From: Candidatus Enterocloster excrementipullorum
Lineage (GTDB): Bacteria > Bacillota > Clostridia > Lachnospirales > Lachnospiraceae
Length of the DNA: 64,000 nucleotides
NCBI GenBank assembly: GCA_019119575.1
Contig: DWWT01000047.1
Location: 1-64,000 of the forward strand
Direction: 5' to 3'
Below the pieces are notes generated by a model. That model did no database searches, was not told the origin of the DNA, and saw only the letters and a program-made list of their open reading frames with translations. Within the stretch, counting starts at the first letter, position 1; each line of letters starts with the position of its first letter. Shown here one piece after another: positions 17,729-26,345 of this stretch. The translations under genes and the position numbers were made by a program.

Positions 17729-18620
17729 GCAGCTTCAGTCTTTTGTAGAGGTGGTAAACAGCGGAAGCTTTACCAAGGCGGCCGAGCGGCTCTACATCTC
17801 CCAGCCCACGGTCAGCGCCCACATCCGCCAGCTGGAGGAAGAACTCCAGTCCAGGCTTATCATCCGCACCACCAAGAGCATTGAGGTTACGCCCAGAGGG
17901 AAGGAACTGTTTGCGTGCGCCTCCTCCATCCTGAGACTTAGGGACAATCTGCTTATGCGGTGGGCGGCTGGGGAGGAGCAGATGATTCAGCTTGGCGCTT
18001 CCACCATCCCCTCGGCCTACATCCTGCCGGAAATCCTCCCGGAATACGGCAGGCTCCATCCAAAAACGTACTTTGTCATCCACCAGAGCGACAGCCGCGG
18101 CGTGGAAGAGGGGCTGTTAAACGGGAGTTTTGACCTGGGGATGGCAGGAAATGAGTCCGCGGAGCCGGCGCTGCGCTCCGTACCCTTTTACAGAGACCGG
18201 ATGGTGCTGGTGACGCCCGTGACCCGGCATTTCCTGGCGCTCAAGGAGAGCGGGGCAGGGCCTTTGGACATTCTCAGGCAGGAGCCGGTAATCCTGCGGG
18301 AACAGGCCGGAGGGGAGAGGAAAAGCGCGGATTATTTTCTTGCGGAAATGGGATTCCGGGAGGAAGCGCTCAAGGTGGCGGCCCGGGTCAATGACCAGGA
18401 GTCCGTAAAAAACCTGGCCGCAGGGGGCGTCGGCGTGTCCATCATTTCCCGCCGGGCGGCCCGGGATTTTATACGGGAGAAGCGGCTTCTGGCCTTTGAT
18501 CTGCCGGGGGAAGCCGCCGGAAGGAATCTGTGCCTGATCTTTCGGAAGGATTATATCTTGAAGCGGGAGATCCGGGATTTTATGGCGTTTGTAAAAAGCT
18601 TTTATGCGGAAATGCCTTGA
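17718..18620 (+). CDS. LysR family transcriptional regulator (selenium-locus associated)
   Basis: A 300-residue LysR-type regulator. The N-terminal winged helix-turn-helix (residues 1-60, [20 protein letters not shown] and onward) is followed by a linker helix and a periplasmic-binding-like effector domain from about residue 90. I chose the ATG at 17718 because LysR proteins start at MDFKQL and GGAGGAAAG precedes it; the longer frame would read into the upstream gene. It is coupled to the Csd-like gene and probably controls the divergent selenium promoters. The effector is unknown. Confidence 0.92.
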   Translation: MDFKQLQSFVEVVNSGSFTKAAERLYISQPTVSAHIRQLEEELQSRLIIRTTKSIEVTPRGKELFACASSILRLRDNLLMRWAAGEEQMIQLGASTIPSAYILPEILPEYGRLHPKTYFVIHQSDSRGVEEGLLNGSFDLGMAGNESAEPALRSVPFYRDRMVLVTPVTRHFLALKESGAGPLDILRQEPVILREQAGGERKSADYFLAEMGFREEALKVAARVNDQESVKNLAAGGVGVSIISRRAARDFIREKRLLAFDLPGEAAGRNLCLIFRKDYILKREIRDFMAFVKSFYAEMP

Positions 18621-18630
18621 CAAATTATTC

Positions 18631-18777
18631 CCCAGGGTACGTATTTTGTCCTGATTGGGCTCCGGCTTTTTCCATGAGGAGGTCAACCACCTGATCCGGC
18701 TGCACTTTGCGCGGAGCGAGGACACGCTTCGGGAGGCGCTGGTGAGGCTTGAAAAAATGGCGCGGCTCATTCGGTAG
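18631..18777 (+). pseudogene. relic of a class I/II aminotransferase C-terminus
   Basis: No intact gene is present, but two short translated pieces match the C-terminal domain of PLP aminotransferases. One is PQGTYFVLIG (18630-18659); the other, in the next frame, has GFFHEEVNHLIRLHFARSED (18664-18723) and runs on in the same frame to TAG at 18775-18777. The middle has been deleted and the frame broken. It sits just after the LysR gene, so an aminotransferase once followed the selenium genes or lay beside the EF-G paralogue. Confidence 0.6.
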
Positions 18778-18835
18778 TTCGGACGAATGCTTTGGGCGGC
18801 GGGGAAGAAAACTTGTGGCAAATCATACAAAATGC

Positions 18836-18864
18836 TTGAAAAATTCTGAAAAATTTAGTAAAAT
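18836..18864 (+). promoter_or_regulatory. promoter of the EF-G-like gene
   Basis: TTGAAA (18836-18841), 17 bases, TAAAAT (18859-18864), about 40 bases before the ATG at 18906, which is preceded by CAGGAGGGAAG. Confidence 0.7.
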
Positions 18865-18905
18865 ATACGCATGGCCTAAATATTAAATGTACAGGAGGGA
18901 AGTTT

Positions 18906-20999
18906 ATGAACGTATATGGTACTGAACAAATCCGCAACGTGGTGCTGCTGGGACATGGTGGAGCCGGAAAGACCACAGTTGCGGAGGCACTGGCGATGGT
19001 AACCGGGGTCACAAAGCGCATGGGCAAGGTGCCGGACGGCAATACCATCAGCGATTATGATAAAGAAGAGATCAAGAGACAGTTTTCCATTTCCACAACC
19101 TTGATTCCTCTGGAGTTTCAGGGGGACAACGGGCCCATGAAGCTGAACCTTCTGGATACGCCCGGATTCTTTGATTTTGTCGGTGAGGTGGAGGAGGCCA
19201 TCAGCGTGGCTGACGCTGCCATCATCGTTGTGAACTGCAAGGCGGGCATTGAGCCGGGTACGGAGAAAGCCTGGGAGATGTGCGAAAAGTACAAGCTGCC
19301 CCGCATGATTTTCGTCACCAACATGGACGATGATCACGCCAGCTACCGTGAGCTGGTGGTGAAGCTGGAGACCAAGTTCGGGCGCAAGATCGCTCCCTTC
19401 CAGCTGCCGATTCGTGAAAATGAAAAATTCGTGGGCTTTGTGAACGTGATTAAGATGGGAGGCCGCCGGTTTACCCATCTGAGCGATTATGAGGAGTGCG
19501 AGATCCCGGAGTATGTAAAGAAGAACCTGACCATTGCCAGGGACGCCCTCATCGAAGCCGTCGCAGAGACCAGTGAAGAATATATGGAGCGCTATTTCCT
19601 GGGCGAGGAGTTCACTGTGGAGGAAATCCAGGGAGCGCTGCGGGAGCATGTGATTAACGGAGATATCGTGCCGGTGATGCTCGGCTCCGGCATCAACTGC
19701 CAGGGCTTTAAGGTGCTCCTTCAGGTACTTGACCGCTATTTCCCGGCACCCAACCATTTTGAGTGCATCGGCGTGGATGTATCCACAGGCGAGCGCTTTA
19801 CCGCCAGGTACAATGACGACGTATCCCTTTCCGCCAAGGTGTTTAAGACCATTGTGGATCCCTTTATCGGAAAATATTCCCTCCTCAAGATCTGCACCGG
19901 TACACTGAAGGGCGACACTACGGTTTATAATGTAAATAAAGACACGGAGGAAAAGATCGGCAAGCTCTACGTCCTGCGGGGCAAAGAGCAGATCGAGGTG
20001 CAGGAGCTCCACGCGGGCGACATCGGCGCTGTGGCCAAACTGACCGTGACCCAGACCGGCGACACCATGGCGGTGCGCTCCGCTCCCATTGTATACCACA
20101 AGCCGGAGACCTCCACCCCCTACACCTACATGGCCTTCGCGGCGGCCAACAAGGGCGAGGACGACAAGGTTTCCACCGCTCTCGCCAAAATGATGGAAGA
20201 AGATCTGACCTTAAAGGTGGTCAATGACGCAGAGAACCGCCAGTCCCTGATCTACGGCATCGGCGATCAGCAGCTGGATGTGGTTGTGAGCAAGCTGCAG
20301 TCCCGCTATAAAGTGGATGTGATTTTGTCCAAGCCCAAATTCGCATTCCGCGAGACGCTGCGCAAGAAGGTAAAAGTACAGGGCAAGCACAAAAAGCAGT
20401 CCGGCGGCCACGGCCAGTACGGCGATGTTATTATGGAATTTGAGCCCTCCGGCGATCTGGAGACACCCTATATCTTCGAGGAGAAGGTATTCGGCGGCTC
20501 CGTTCCCAAGAACTACTTCCCGGCAGTCGAGAAGGGACTGCAGGAGTGCGTGCAGAAGGGCCCCTTGGCCGGATACCCGGTTGTGGGCTTAAAGGCTACC
20601 CTGCTGGACGGCTCCTACCATCCGGTGGATTCCTCGGAGATGGCCTTCAAGATGGCCACCATCCTGGCATTTAAGCAGGGCTTTATGGAGGCAGGTCCCG
20701 TGCTCCTTGAGCCGATCGCGTCCTTAAAGGTTACGGTTCCGGATAAATTTACCGGCGATGTGATGGGAGATTTGAACCGCAGAAGAGGCCGCGTGCTGGG
20801 GATGAATTCCGACCACCACGGCAAGCAGGTGATTGAGGCGGATGTGCCTATGTCCGAGCTCTTCGGCTACAACACGGATCTGCGCTCCATGACCGGAGGA
20901 CTGGGAACCTATTCCTATGAGTTTGCCCGCTATGAGCAGGCTCCCGGCGACGTGCAGAAGAAGGAAGTGGAGGCCAGAGCCGCAGCTAAGGATGAGTAA
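18906..20999 (+). CDS. elongation factor G-like GTPase (EF-G paralogue)
   Basis: A 697-residue translational-GTPase-family protein with the EF-G domain order (G domain, II, III, IV, V). P-loop GHGGAGKTT is residues 16-24. The G3 motif reads DTPGFFDF (84-91) where EF-G has DTPGHVDF, so the catalytic His is Phe88. The G4 motif NKMD reads TNMD (138-141). Domain IV/V segments such as GGHGQYGDV and RRGRVLGM are well kept. It is therefore not the housekeeping fusA; role unknown, perhaps ribosome rescue or a non-hydrolysing regulator. A rubredoxin gene follows after 16 bases. Confidence 0.9.
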   Translation: MNVYGTEQIRNVVLLGHGGAGKTTVAEALAMVTGVTKRMGKVPDGNTISDYDKEEIKRQFSISTTLIPLEFQGDNGPMKLNLLDTPGFFDFVGEVEEAISVADAAIIVVNCKAGIEPGTEKAWEMCEKYKLPRMIFVTNMDDDHASYRELVVKLETKFGRKIAPFQLPIRENEKFVGFVNVIKMGGRRFTHLSDYEECEIPEYVKKNLTIARDALIEAVAETSEEYMERYFLGEEFTVEEIQGALREHVINGDIVPVMLGSGINCQGFKVLLQVLDRYFPAPNHFECIGVDVSTGERFTARYNDDVSLSAKVFKTIVDPFIGKYSLLKICTGTLKGDTTVYNVNKDTEEKIGKLYVLRGKEQIEVQELHAGDIGAVAKLTVTQTGDTMAVRSAPIVYHKPETSTPYTYMAFAAANKGEDDKVSTALAKMMEEDLTLKVVNDAENRQSLIYGIGDQQLDVVVSKLQSRYKVDVILSKPKFAFRETLRKKVKVQGKHKKQSGGHGQYGDVIMEFEPSGDLETPYIFEEKVFGGSVPKNYFPAVEKGLQECVQKGPLAGYPVVGLKATLLDGSYHPVDSSEMAFKMATILAFKQGFMEAGPVLLEPIASLKVTVPDKFTGDVMGDLNRRRGRVLGMNSDHHGKQVIEADVPMSELFGYNTDLRSMTGGLGTYSYEFARYEQAPGDVQKKEVEARAAAKDE

Positions 21000-21015
21000 A
21001 GGAGGAATTTGCCAG

Positions 21016-21180
21016 ATGAAAAAATATGTATGTGATCCCTGCGGATATGTATATGATCCCGAAGCGGGCGATCCGGACAACGGAATTGCCCCCGGAACAG
21101 CCTTTGAGGATCTGCCCGAGGATTGGGTGTGCCCCATCTGCGGAGTAGGGAAGGATATGTTCTCCCCGGTTGAGGAGTAG
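21016..21180 (+). CDS. rubredoxin (copy 1)
   Basis: A 54-residue rubredoxin. Four cysteines bind one iron: Cys6 and Cys9 (CDPCGY) and Cys39 and Cys42 (CPICGVG). The stretch [20 protein letters not shown] is typical. It carries electrons to small reductases such as rubrerythrin or superoxide reductase during oxidative stress. The start at 21016 follows GGAGGAATTTGCCAG; a longer frame runs into the EF-G-like gene and is not credible. Cotranscribed with the EF-G-like gene and nearly identical in protein to the second copy at 22053. Confidence 0.96.
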   Translation: MKKYVCDPCGYVYDPEAGDPDNGIAPGTAFEDLPEDWVCPICGVGKDMFSPVEE

Positions 21181-21213
21181 ACGGCCGGAACTTGGATCGT
21201 TTAAGCAAGTAAG

Positions 21214-21323
21214 CCTGCATGCGCCCGGCGGGCGGGTATACCGTCAAAAGGATGAAAACCTGGCGGGCGCATTTGGCATCCCTGAATGCACGCCGCCTGC
21301 CGGCGGCAGGATTTTCAAAGTAA
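21214..21323 (+). repeat. intergenic palindromic repeat, long form (family 1)
   Basis: A GC-rich non-coding element starting CCTGCATGCGCCCGGCGG and ending GGATTTTCAAAGTAA. It contains 9-bp inverted arms ATGCGCCCG (21219-21227) and CGGGCGCAT (21264-21272), and a second hairpin CCTGCC-GGC-GGCAGG near 21296-21310. Its two ends recur, joined together, at 59339-59373. The rest of the 21181-21511 gap shows no gene. Confidence 0.6.
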
Positions 21324-21511
21324 CAAAAGCGTACTGTGAATGCAGACTGGTCTGTTTTTGCGGCACGCTTTTTTGCATTTGAAGGGCGCAAAGACCAGTG
21401 AATTTTGCATTACTCCGCGTTCGTTCACAGGCTCATCACAAAAACATCGTATGATCAAAGCAATGTAGCTCCGGCGCGGGCTGACAAGTATGGGAACAGG
21501 AGGAGGCAGGC

Positions 21512-21911
21512 ATGCGGGTACTGATTGCGGAGGACAAAGGCGGGAATTGCGGATGCGCCCTTGGCCATTATTATTTCATGCCAGGACGGATCGGAATTTG
21601 ACGCGGGGCTGGCGTGCCAGAACATGGCGGCGGAAGCGCAGCTTCTGGGATATGGAACTAAGATTTTAGCTTCCCCCACAATCGCCTTAAACGGGGAGAA
21701 GCAGGAGGAGTACCGGCAGCTTTTGAGTATTCCGGAAGGGCAGAGTGTGGTGGCAGTTCTTTTGGTGGGAACCGAGGACACCTCTGTGTCGGCAAAGACA
21801 GATGGAGTGACCGGTCCCTCGGAGCGGAGCCCCTATGAGGAAATGGTGACTGTGCTCGCAGGGAGCGGGACAGATGAGACTTTGAAAGATGAGGAAACCG
21901 CGGAAGAATAG
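21512..21911 (+). pseudogene. truncated nitroreductase
   Basis: From about 21549 to 21880 one frame encodes the C-terminal half of a nitroreductase: ADAPLAIIISCQD, then FDAGLACQNMAAEAQLLGYG, then the flavin-site end IPEGQSVVAVLLVG. The N-terminal half with the RRSIR-type FMN motif is missing. A good ribosome site AGGAGGCAGG leads to an ATG at 21512, but that frame stops after about 29 codons. The nitroreductase frame (from a TTG at 21525) is offset from it. This looks like decay after an internal deletion; a short expressed remnant is not excluded. Confidence 0.65.
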
Positions 21912-22052
21912 GGCCGAAACCGGCGGTGAAAAAAATTTATAATATGTTGCAAATGTCACAGCAAAAAATAGAAATCGCGGGTATACTACATAACATAAGG
22001 CAGGAGAACTGCCGGAATCATTTTAATTATGAATTGTTTGGAGGAAATAGAA

Positions 22053-22217
22053 ATGAAGAAATATGTATGTGATCCCTGCGGATATATTTATGACCCTGAA
22101 GTTGGCGATCCGGACGGAGGAATTGCTCCCGGAACCGCGTTCGAGGATATTCCTGAGGATTGGGTTTGTCCTGTATGCGGCGTGGGCAAGGATATGTTTT
22201 CTCCCGTAGAAGAGTAA
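22053..22217 (+). CDS. rubredoxin (copy 2)
   Basis: A second 54-residue rubredoxin with the same four iron ligands (Cys6, Cys9, Cys39, Cys42), differing from copy 1 at only a few positions (for example [13 protein letters not shown] against [13 protein letters not shown]). The ATG at 22053 is preceded by GGAGGAAATAG; an earlier ATG at 22029 lacks a site. It appears to have its own promoter, with TATACT near 21981. The pair probably arose by duplication, with the decayed nitroreductase between them. Confidence 0.96.
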   Translation: MKKYVCDPCGYIYDPEVGDPDGGIAPGTAFEDIPEDWVCPVCGVGKDMFSPVEE

Positions 22218-22237
22218 AGCCGCGCAGACCATTGAAG

Positions 22238-22318
22238 AAATAGAGAGAGCTGTTCCGCTGCGAACAGGCTGGTAGCGGAGAGGCTGCTGCACAAAATGCA
22301 GGGCCTCTCTATTTGTTT
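22238..22318 (+). terminator. terminator-like structured 3' region after rubredoxin 2
   Basis: AAATAGAGAG (22238-22247) pairs with CTCTCTATTT (22305-22314), followed by GTTTGTG. Inside are two smaller hairpins (TGTTC/GAACA and CTGC/GCAG). The long multi-hairpin loop is unusual for a simple terminator and might be a small stable RNA. Confidence 0.45.
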
Positions 22319-22489
22319 GTGCGGGGTACGGATGACGGGGGCCCGCGCTGTGCCCGCTGCAAACTCCCGCTTGAATCTCCTTCACAATTCAAGTATAATA
22401 ACTCCTATGATAATTTTGCTGCGGTGCAGAAGGGTTTTGCGGAATAACAGGAAAGCCGGGCCGCGCCGCAGTACCTGAAGGAGGACAAC

Positions 22490-23593
22490 ATGGGAGTTTC
22501 AAAGGTTTACTACACAAATATGCGGACAACTCTTACGGAGAATCTGCTCCAGAAGCTTGCACGGCTGGTAAAGCGGGCGGGCATGACGGATATTGATTTT
22601 TCCAACAAGTATACGGCTATTAAGATTCATTTCGGGGAGCCGGGCAATCTGGCTTATCTGCGGCCGAATTATTCCAAAGTCCTGGCGGATCTGGTGAAAA
22701 CCCAGGGCGGAAAGGTGTTTCTCACGGACTGCAACACCCTGTATGTGGGCCGCAGGAAGAATGCCCTGGATCACCTGGACGCGGCCTATGAGAACGGCTA
22801 CAACCCATTTGCCACAGGATGTCATGTGATCATTGCCGATGGGCTGAAGGGGACGGACGAGGTTCTGGTTCCCATTGACGGGGAGTACGTGAAGGAGGCA
22901 AAGATCGGCCGGGCGCTGATGGATGCGGATATTGTGATTTCACTCACCCATTTTAAGGGCCATGAGGCCACAGGATTCGGCGGCGCATTAAAGAACATCG
23001 GCATGGGCGGCGGCTCCCGGGCGGGCAAGATGGAGATGCACAGCGCGGGCAAACCCTTTGTGAACCAGGAAGTCTGTATTGGCTGCGGTTCCTGCAAAAA
23101 GAACTGTGCCCACGGAGCCATCACAATTGCGGATAAGAAGGCATCCATTGACACGAATGTGTGCGTGGGCTGCGGCCGCTGTGTGGGGGCATGTCCGGTG
23201 GACGCGGTGTCTCCTCTGTACGATGAGGCCAATGACGTGCTGAACAAGAAGATCGCGGAGTATACCTGGGCGATTTTGAAGGACCGCCCCCATTTCCATG
23301 TGAGCCTGGTGGTGGATGTTTCCCCCAACTGTGACTGCCATGCGGAGAATGATGTGCCCATCGTGCCCAATGTGGGAATGTTTGCCTCCTTTGATCCGGT
23401 AGCCCTGGACATGGCCTGCGTGGACGCGGTGAACCGCCAGCCGGTTATGGCGGGGAGCTTTCTGGCGGAGCAGGAGCAGGTCCATCACGACCATTTCACC
23501 GACACGCACCCGGACACCCACTGGCAGAGCTGCATTGACCATGCGGTGAAGCTGGGGCTGGGAAATAAGGAATACGAGCTGATCACCATCTGA
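22490..23593 (+). CDS. DUF362 domain protein with two 4Fe-4S clusters
   Basis: A 367-residue cytoplasmic protein. The N-terminal two thirds is the DUF362 domain, with IKIHFGEPGNLAYLRP near residue 45 and LTHFKGHEATGFGGALKNIG near residue 150. A ferredoxin insert follows with CIGCGSCKKNC and CVGCGRCVGACPVDA, enough cysteines for two 4Fe-4S clusters. Homologues are abundant in anaerobes, and their reaction is not established. A GGAGGACAAC ribosome site precedes the ATG. The O-acetylhomoserine sulfhydrylase gene follows after about 50 bases that include a small GCGCG/CGCGC hairpin. Confidence 0.9.
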   Translation: MGVSKVYYTNMRTTLTENLLQKLARLVKRAGMTDIDFSNKYTAIKIHFGEPGNLAYLRPNYSKVLADLVKTQGGKVFLTDCNTLYVGRRKNALDHLDAAYENGYNPFATGCHVIIADGLKGTDEVLVPIDGEYVKEAKIGRALMDADIVISLTHFKGHEATGFGGALKNIGMGGGSRAGKMEMHSAGKPFVNQEVCIGCGSCKKNCAHGAITIADKKASIDTNVCVGCGRCVGACPVDAVSPLYDEANDVLNKKIAEYTWAILKDRPHFHVSLVVDVSPNCDCHAENDVPIVPNVGMFASFDPVALDMACVDAVNRQPVMAGSFLAEQEQVHHDHFTDTHPDTHWQSCIDHAVKLGLGNKEYELITI

Positions 23594-23645
23594 CATGCGC
23601 GCTTGCCTGACGCGCGGAGCTTTTACAGTTAAGGAGGATAAAATT

Positions 23646-24923
23646 ATGGCAAATAAGAGATCCATGGGAACAATCTGCATCCAGGGAGGCTGGGAGCCTA
23701 AAAATGGAGAGCCCCGGCAGCTTCCCATCTATCAGAGCACGACCTTTAAATACACCACCAGCGAGCAGATGGGAAGGCTGTTTGATTTGGAGGAGAACGG
23801 ATATTTTTACACCCGCCTTGCAAACCCCACCAATGACGCGGTGGCGGCCAAGATCTGTGAGCTGGAGGGCGGTGTGGGCGCTATGCTCACTTCCTCCGGA
23901 CAGGCGGCCAATTTCTACGCCATGTTAAATCTGTGCCAGGCCGGGGATCATATCGTCAGCACGGCGACAATCTACGGAGGCACTACCAATCTGTTCACCG
24001 TGACTCTGCCCAAGATGGGCATCCAGTGCACCCTTGTGAACCCGGATGCGCCGGAGGAAGAGATTGCCGCGGCATTCCGTCCGGAGACAAAGGCAGTGTT
24101 CGGCGAGACCATTGCAAACCCGGCGCTGACGGTTCTGGACATTGAAAAATTTGCCAAGCTGGCTCATGACCACGGGGTTCCGCTGATCATAGACAATACC
24201 TTTGCAACCCCCATTAACTGCCGGCCCTTTGAGTGGGGAGCGGATATCGTGACCCACAGCACCACAAAGTACATGGACGGCCACGCCATGACTGTGGGCG
24301 GCTGCATTGTAGACAGCGGAAACTTCGACTGGGCGGCCCATCACGACAAATTTAAGGGACTCACGGAGCCGGATGCCTCTTACCACGGCATTGTGTACAC
24401 CGAGCGTTTTGGAAAGCTGGCCTATATAACTAAGGCTACCGCGCAGCTTATGCGGGATCTGGGCTCCATTCAGTCGCCCCAGAACGCATTCCTCATCAAT
24501 GTGGGACTGGAGACCCTGCACCTTCGCATGCCCAGACACTGTGAGAATGCGCAGAAGGTGGCGCAGTACCTTAAGAGCCGGGAGGATGTGGCCTGGGTGA
24601 ATTATCCGGGACTTCCGGGGGACAAATACTATGAGCTGGCCCAAAAATATATGCCGAACGGCACCTGCGGCGTAATTTCCTTCGGCTTAAAGGGCGGGAG
24701 AGCAGCAGCGGCCGCGTTTATGGACAAGCTGAAGCTTTGCTCCATCGAGACCCATGTGGCGGATTCCCGGACGGCGGTTCTTCACCCGGCAAGCCATACC
24801 CACAGGCAGCTCACGGATGAGCAGCTGGTGGAAGCAGGGGTTGACCCCTCCATGATCCGGTTCAGCGTGGGAATCGAGGATGCCCAGGATATCATTGAGG
24901 ATATCCGTCAGGCTCTGGAATAA
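23646..24923 (+). CDS. metY: O-acetylhomoserine aminocarboxypropyltransferase (homocysteine synthase)
   Basis: PLP enzyme of the Cys/Met metabolism family that makes homocysteine from O-acetylhomoserine and sulfide, and may also make cysteine. The 425-residue protein begins SMGTICIQGGWEP, has YFYTRLANPTNDA for cofactor binding, and carries the PLP lysine in THSTTKYMDGHAM (near residue 207). SVGIEDAQDIIEDI closes the fold. The ATG at 23646 follows AAGGAGGATAAAATT. No SAM riboswitch fits in the 52-base upstream gap, so any methionine control must act elsewhere. Confidence 0.94.
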   Translation: MANKRSMGTICIQGGWEPKNGEPRQLPIYQSTTFKYTTSEQMGRLFDLEENGYFYTRLANPTNDAVAAKICELEGGVGAMLTSSGQAANFYAMLNLCQAGDHIVSTATIYGGTTNLFTVTLPKMGIQCTLVNPDAPEEEIAAAFRPETKAVFGETIANPALTVLDIEKFAKLAHDHGVPLIIDNTFATPINCRPFEWGADIVTHSTTKYMDGHAMTVGGCIVDSGNFDWAAHHDKFKGLTEPDASYHGIVYTERFGKLAYITKATAQLMRDLGSIQSPQNAFLINVGLETLHLRMPRHCENAQKVAQYLKSREDVAWVNYPGLPGDKYYELAQKYMPNGTCGVISFGLKGGRAAAAAFMDKLKLCSIETHVADSRTAVLHPASHTHRQLTDEQLVEAGVDPSMIRFSVGIEDAQDIIEDIRQALE

Positions 24924-24988
24924 AGCCGGGGCGGAGGACGGCATTCTATTTCTTAAATATATAATAAAATAAGCACAGGAGATGACAA

Positions 24989-26326
24989 ATGGGATTTTCG
25001 CTTGATGTGAGCGTACCGGTTATTACCGTATTTCTGCAGGGAGTGCTCAGCTTTTTCTCTCCCTGTGTCCTTCCGCTTCTTCCCCTGTATGTGGGCTATC
25101 TCTCCGGAGGAACGGCCCGCAGGGGAGAGGACGGACGCCTCTATTATGACCGGAGGCGGGTGATGATGAACACCCTGTTTTTTGTGATTGGCGTGGGCGC
25201 CGCCTTCTTTATCCTGGGGCTGGGGGTTTCCGCGCTGGGAACATTTTTCAGGGACAGCCAGGTGCTGTTTGTGCGGGTGGGCGGCGTGCTCATCATTCTC
25301 TTTGGACTGTACCAGCTTGGAGTATTTGGCTCGTCCGCTTTTCTGGGGCGGGAGAGAAGGCTTCCCTTTAAGCTGGATACCCTGGCCATGTCGCCGGTTA
25401 CGGCCCTTCTTCTGGGCTTTACCTTCAGCTTCGCGTGGACGCCCTGTGTGGGGCCCGCCCTGGCCAGCGTTTTGATCATGGCTGCGTCCGCGGGAACAAG
25501 AGGCTGGGCTTTTGTACTGATCGGGGTGTACACCCTGGGCTTTGTCCTGCCGTTTCTGGCAGTGGGGCTGTTCACAACAAGCCTTTTGGAATTTTTCAAA
25601 TCCCATATGCGTGTCGTGCGCTACACGGTGAAGGCCGGCGGCGCGCTCCTGGTTCTCATGGGGGTTCTCATGCTGACGGGGCAGATGAACGCGGTAACCG
25701 GATACCTCTCGCGTATCTCGCAGCCGGGGATTGCAGAGCAGTCGGAGGAGGCCGGCGCAGGGGAGACGGACCTGGCGTCCGGGGAGACTGCTGCGAGCGA
25801 ATCGTCTCCCGGTGAATCGTCTTCCGGTGAAGCCGCGGACGCATCGGAGTCTGAAAATGAGGAGCGCCCTGTGATCCCGGCGCCGGATTTTACCCTGAAG
25901 GATCAGTACGGAAACACCCACTCCCTGGCGGATTACCGAGGAAAGACCATTTTCCTGAATTTCTGGGCCACCTGGTGTCCGCCCTGCCGGGCAGAGATGC
26001 CGGATATCCAGCATCTGTATGAGACACGGGAGACAGAGGGGGAGGAAGCCCTGGTTATCCTGGGAGTGGCGGCTCCGAATTACGGACAGGAGACAACGGA
26101 GGAGGGGATCGCGCAGTTTATGGAGGAAAACGGCTACACCTATCCGGTTCTCATGGACGCGGATCTGGAGCTCACGTCGGCCTACGGAATCTATTCCTAT
26201 CCGACCACTTTTATGATCGACCGGGAGGGAAATGTGTTCGGGTATGTGTCCGGCCAGCTCTCCCTTGAGATGATGGAAAGCATCATCCGCCAGACGATGG
26301 ACGGCGCAATGGACACAGAAGAGTAA
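24989..26326 (+). CDS. CcdA-type thiol transporter fused to a TlpA-like thioredoxin
   Basis: A 445-residue two-part protein. Residues 1-235 form a six-helix CcdA/DsbD-like channel with redox cysteines in FFSPCVLPLLPLY (Cys26) and TPCVGPA (Cys153). An acidic Ser/Glu-rich linker (about 245-290) leads to an extracellular TlpA/ResA domain with WCPPC at 329-333. Together they can carry reducing power from cytoplasmic thioredoxin across the membrane to the outer domain in one polypeptide. No cytochrome c genes are nearby, so the target may be exported thiol proteins. Cardiolipin synthase follows after 19 bases. Confidence 0.93.
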   Translation: MGFSLDVSVPVITVFLQGVLSFFSPCVLPLLPLYVGYLSGGTARRGEDGRLYYDRRRVMMNTLFFVIGVGAAFFILGLGVSALGTFFRDSQVLFVRVGGVLIILFGLYQLGVFGSSAFLGRERRLPFKLDTLAMSPVTALLLGFTFSFAWTPCVGPALASVLIMAASAGTRGWAFVLIGVYTLGFVLPFLAVGLFTTSLLEFFKSHMRVVRYTVKAGGALLVLMGVLMLTGQMNAVTGYLSRISQPGIAEQSEEAGAGETDLASGETAASESSPGESSSGEAADASESENEERPVIPAPDFTLKDQYGNTHSLADYRGKTIFLNFWATWCPPCRAEMPDIQHLYETRETEGEEALVILGVAAPNYGQETTEEGIAQFMEENGYTYPVLMDADLELTSAYGIYSYPTTFMIDREGNVFGYVSGQLSLEMMESIIRQTMDGAMDTEE

Positions 26327-26345
26327 GAAGGAGAGAGACACAGCT

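Noticed and set aside
18876..20099. Long leftward open frame of 407 codons opposite the EF-G-like gene
   Set aside because: It mirrors a highly biased coding gene, has no ribosome site or recognisable domain, and its composition is that of a reverse-frame shadow.
23594..23645. Possible SAM riboswitch before the homocysteine synthase gene
   Set aside because: The gap is 52 bases and lacks the conserved S-box core; it holds only a short GCGCG/CGCGC hairpin.
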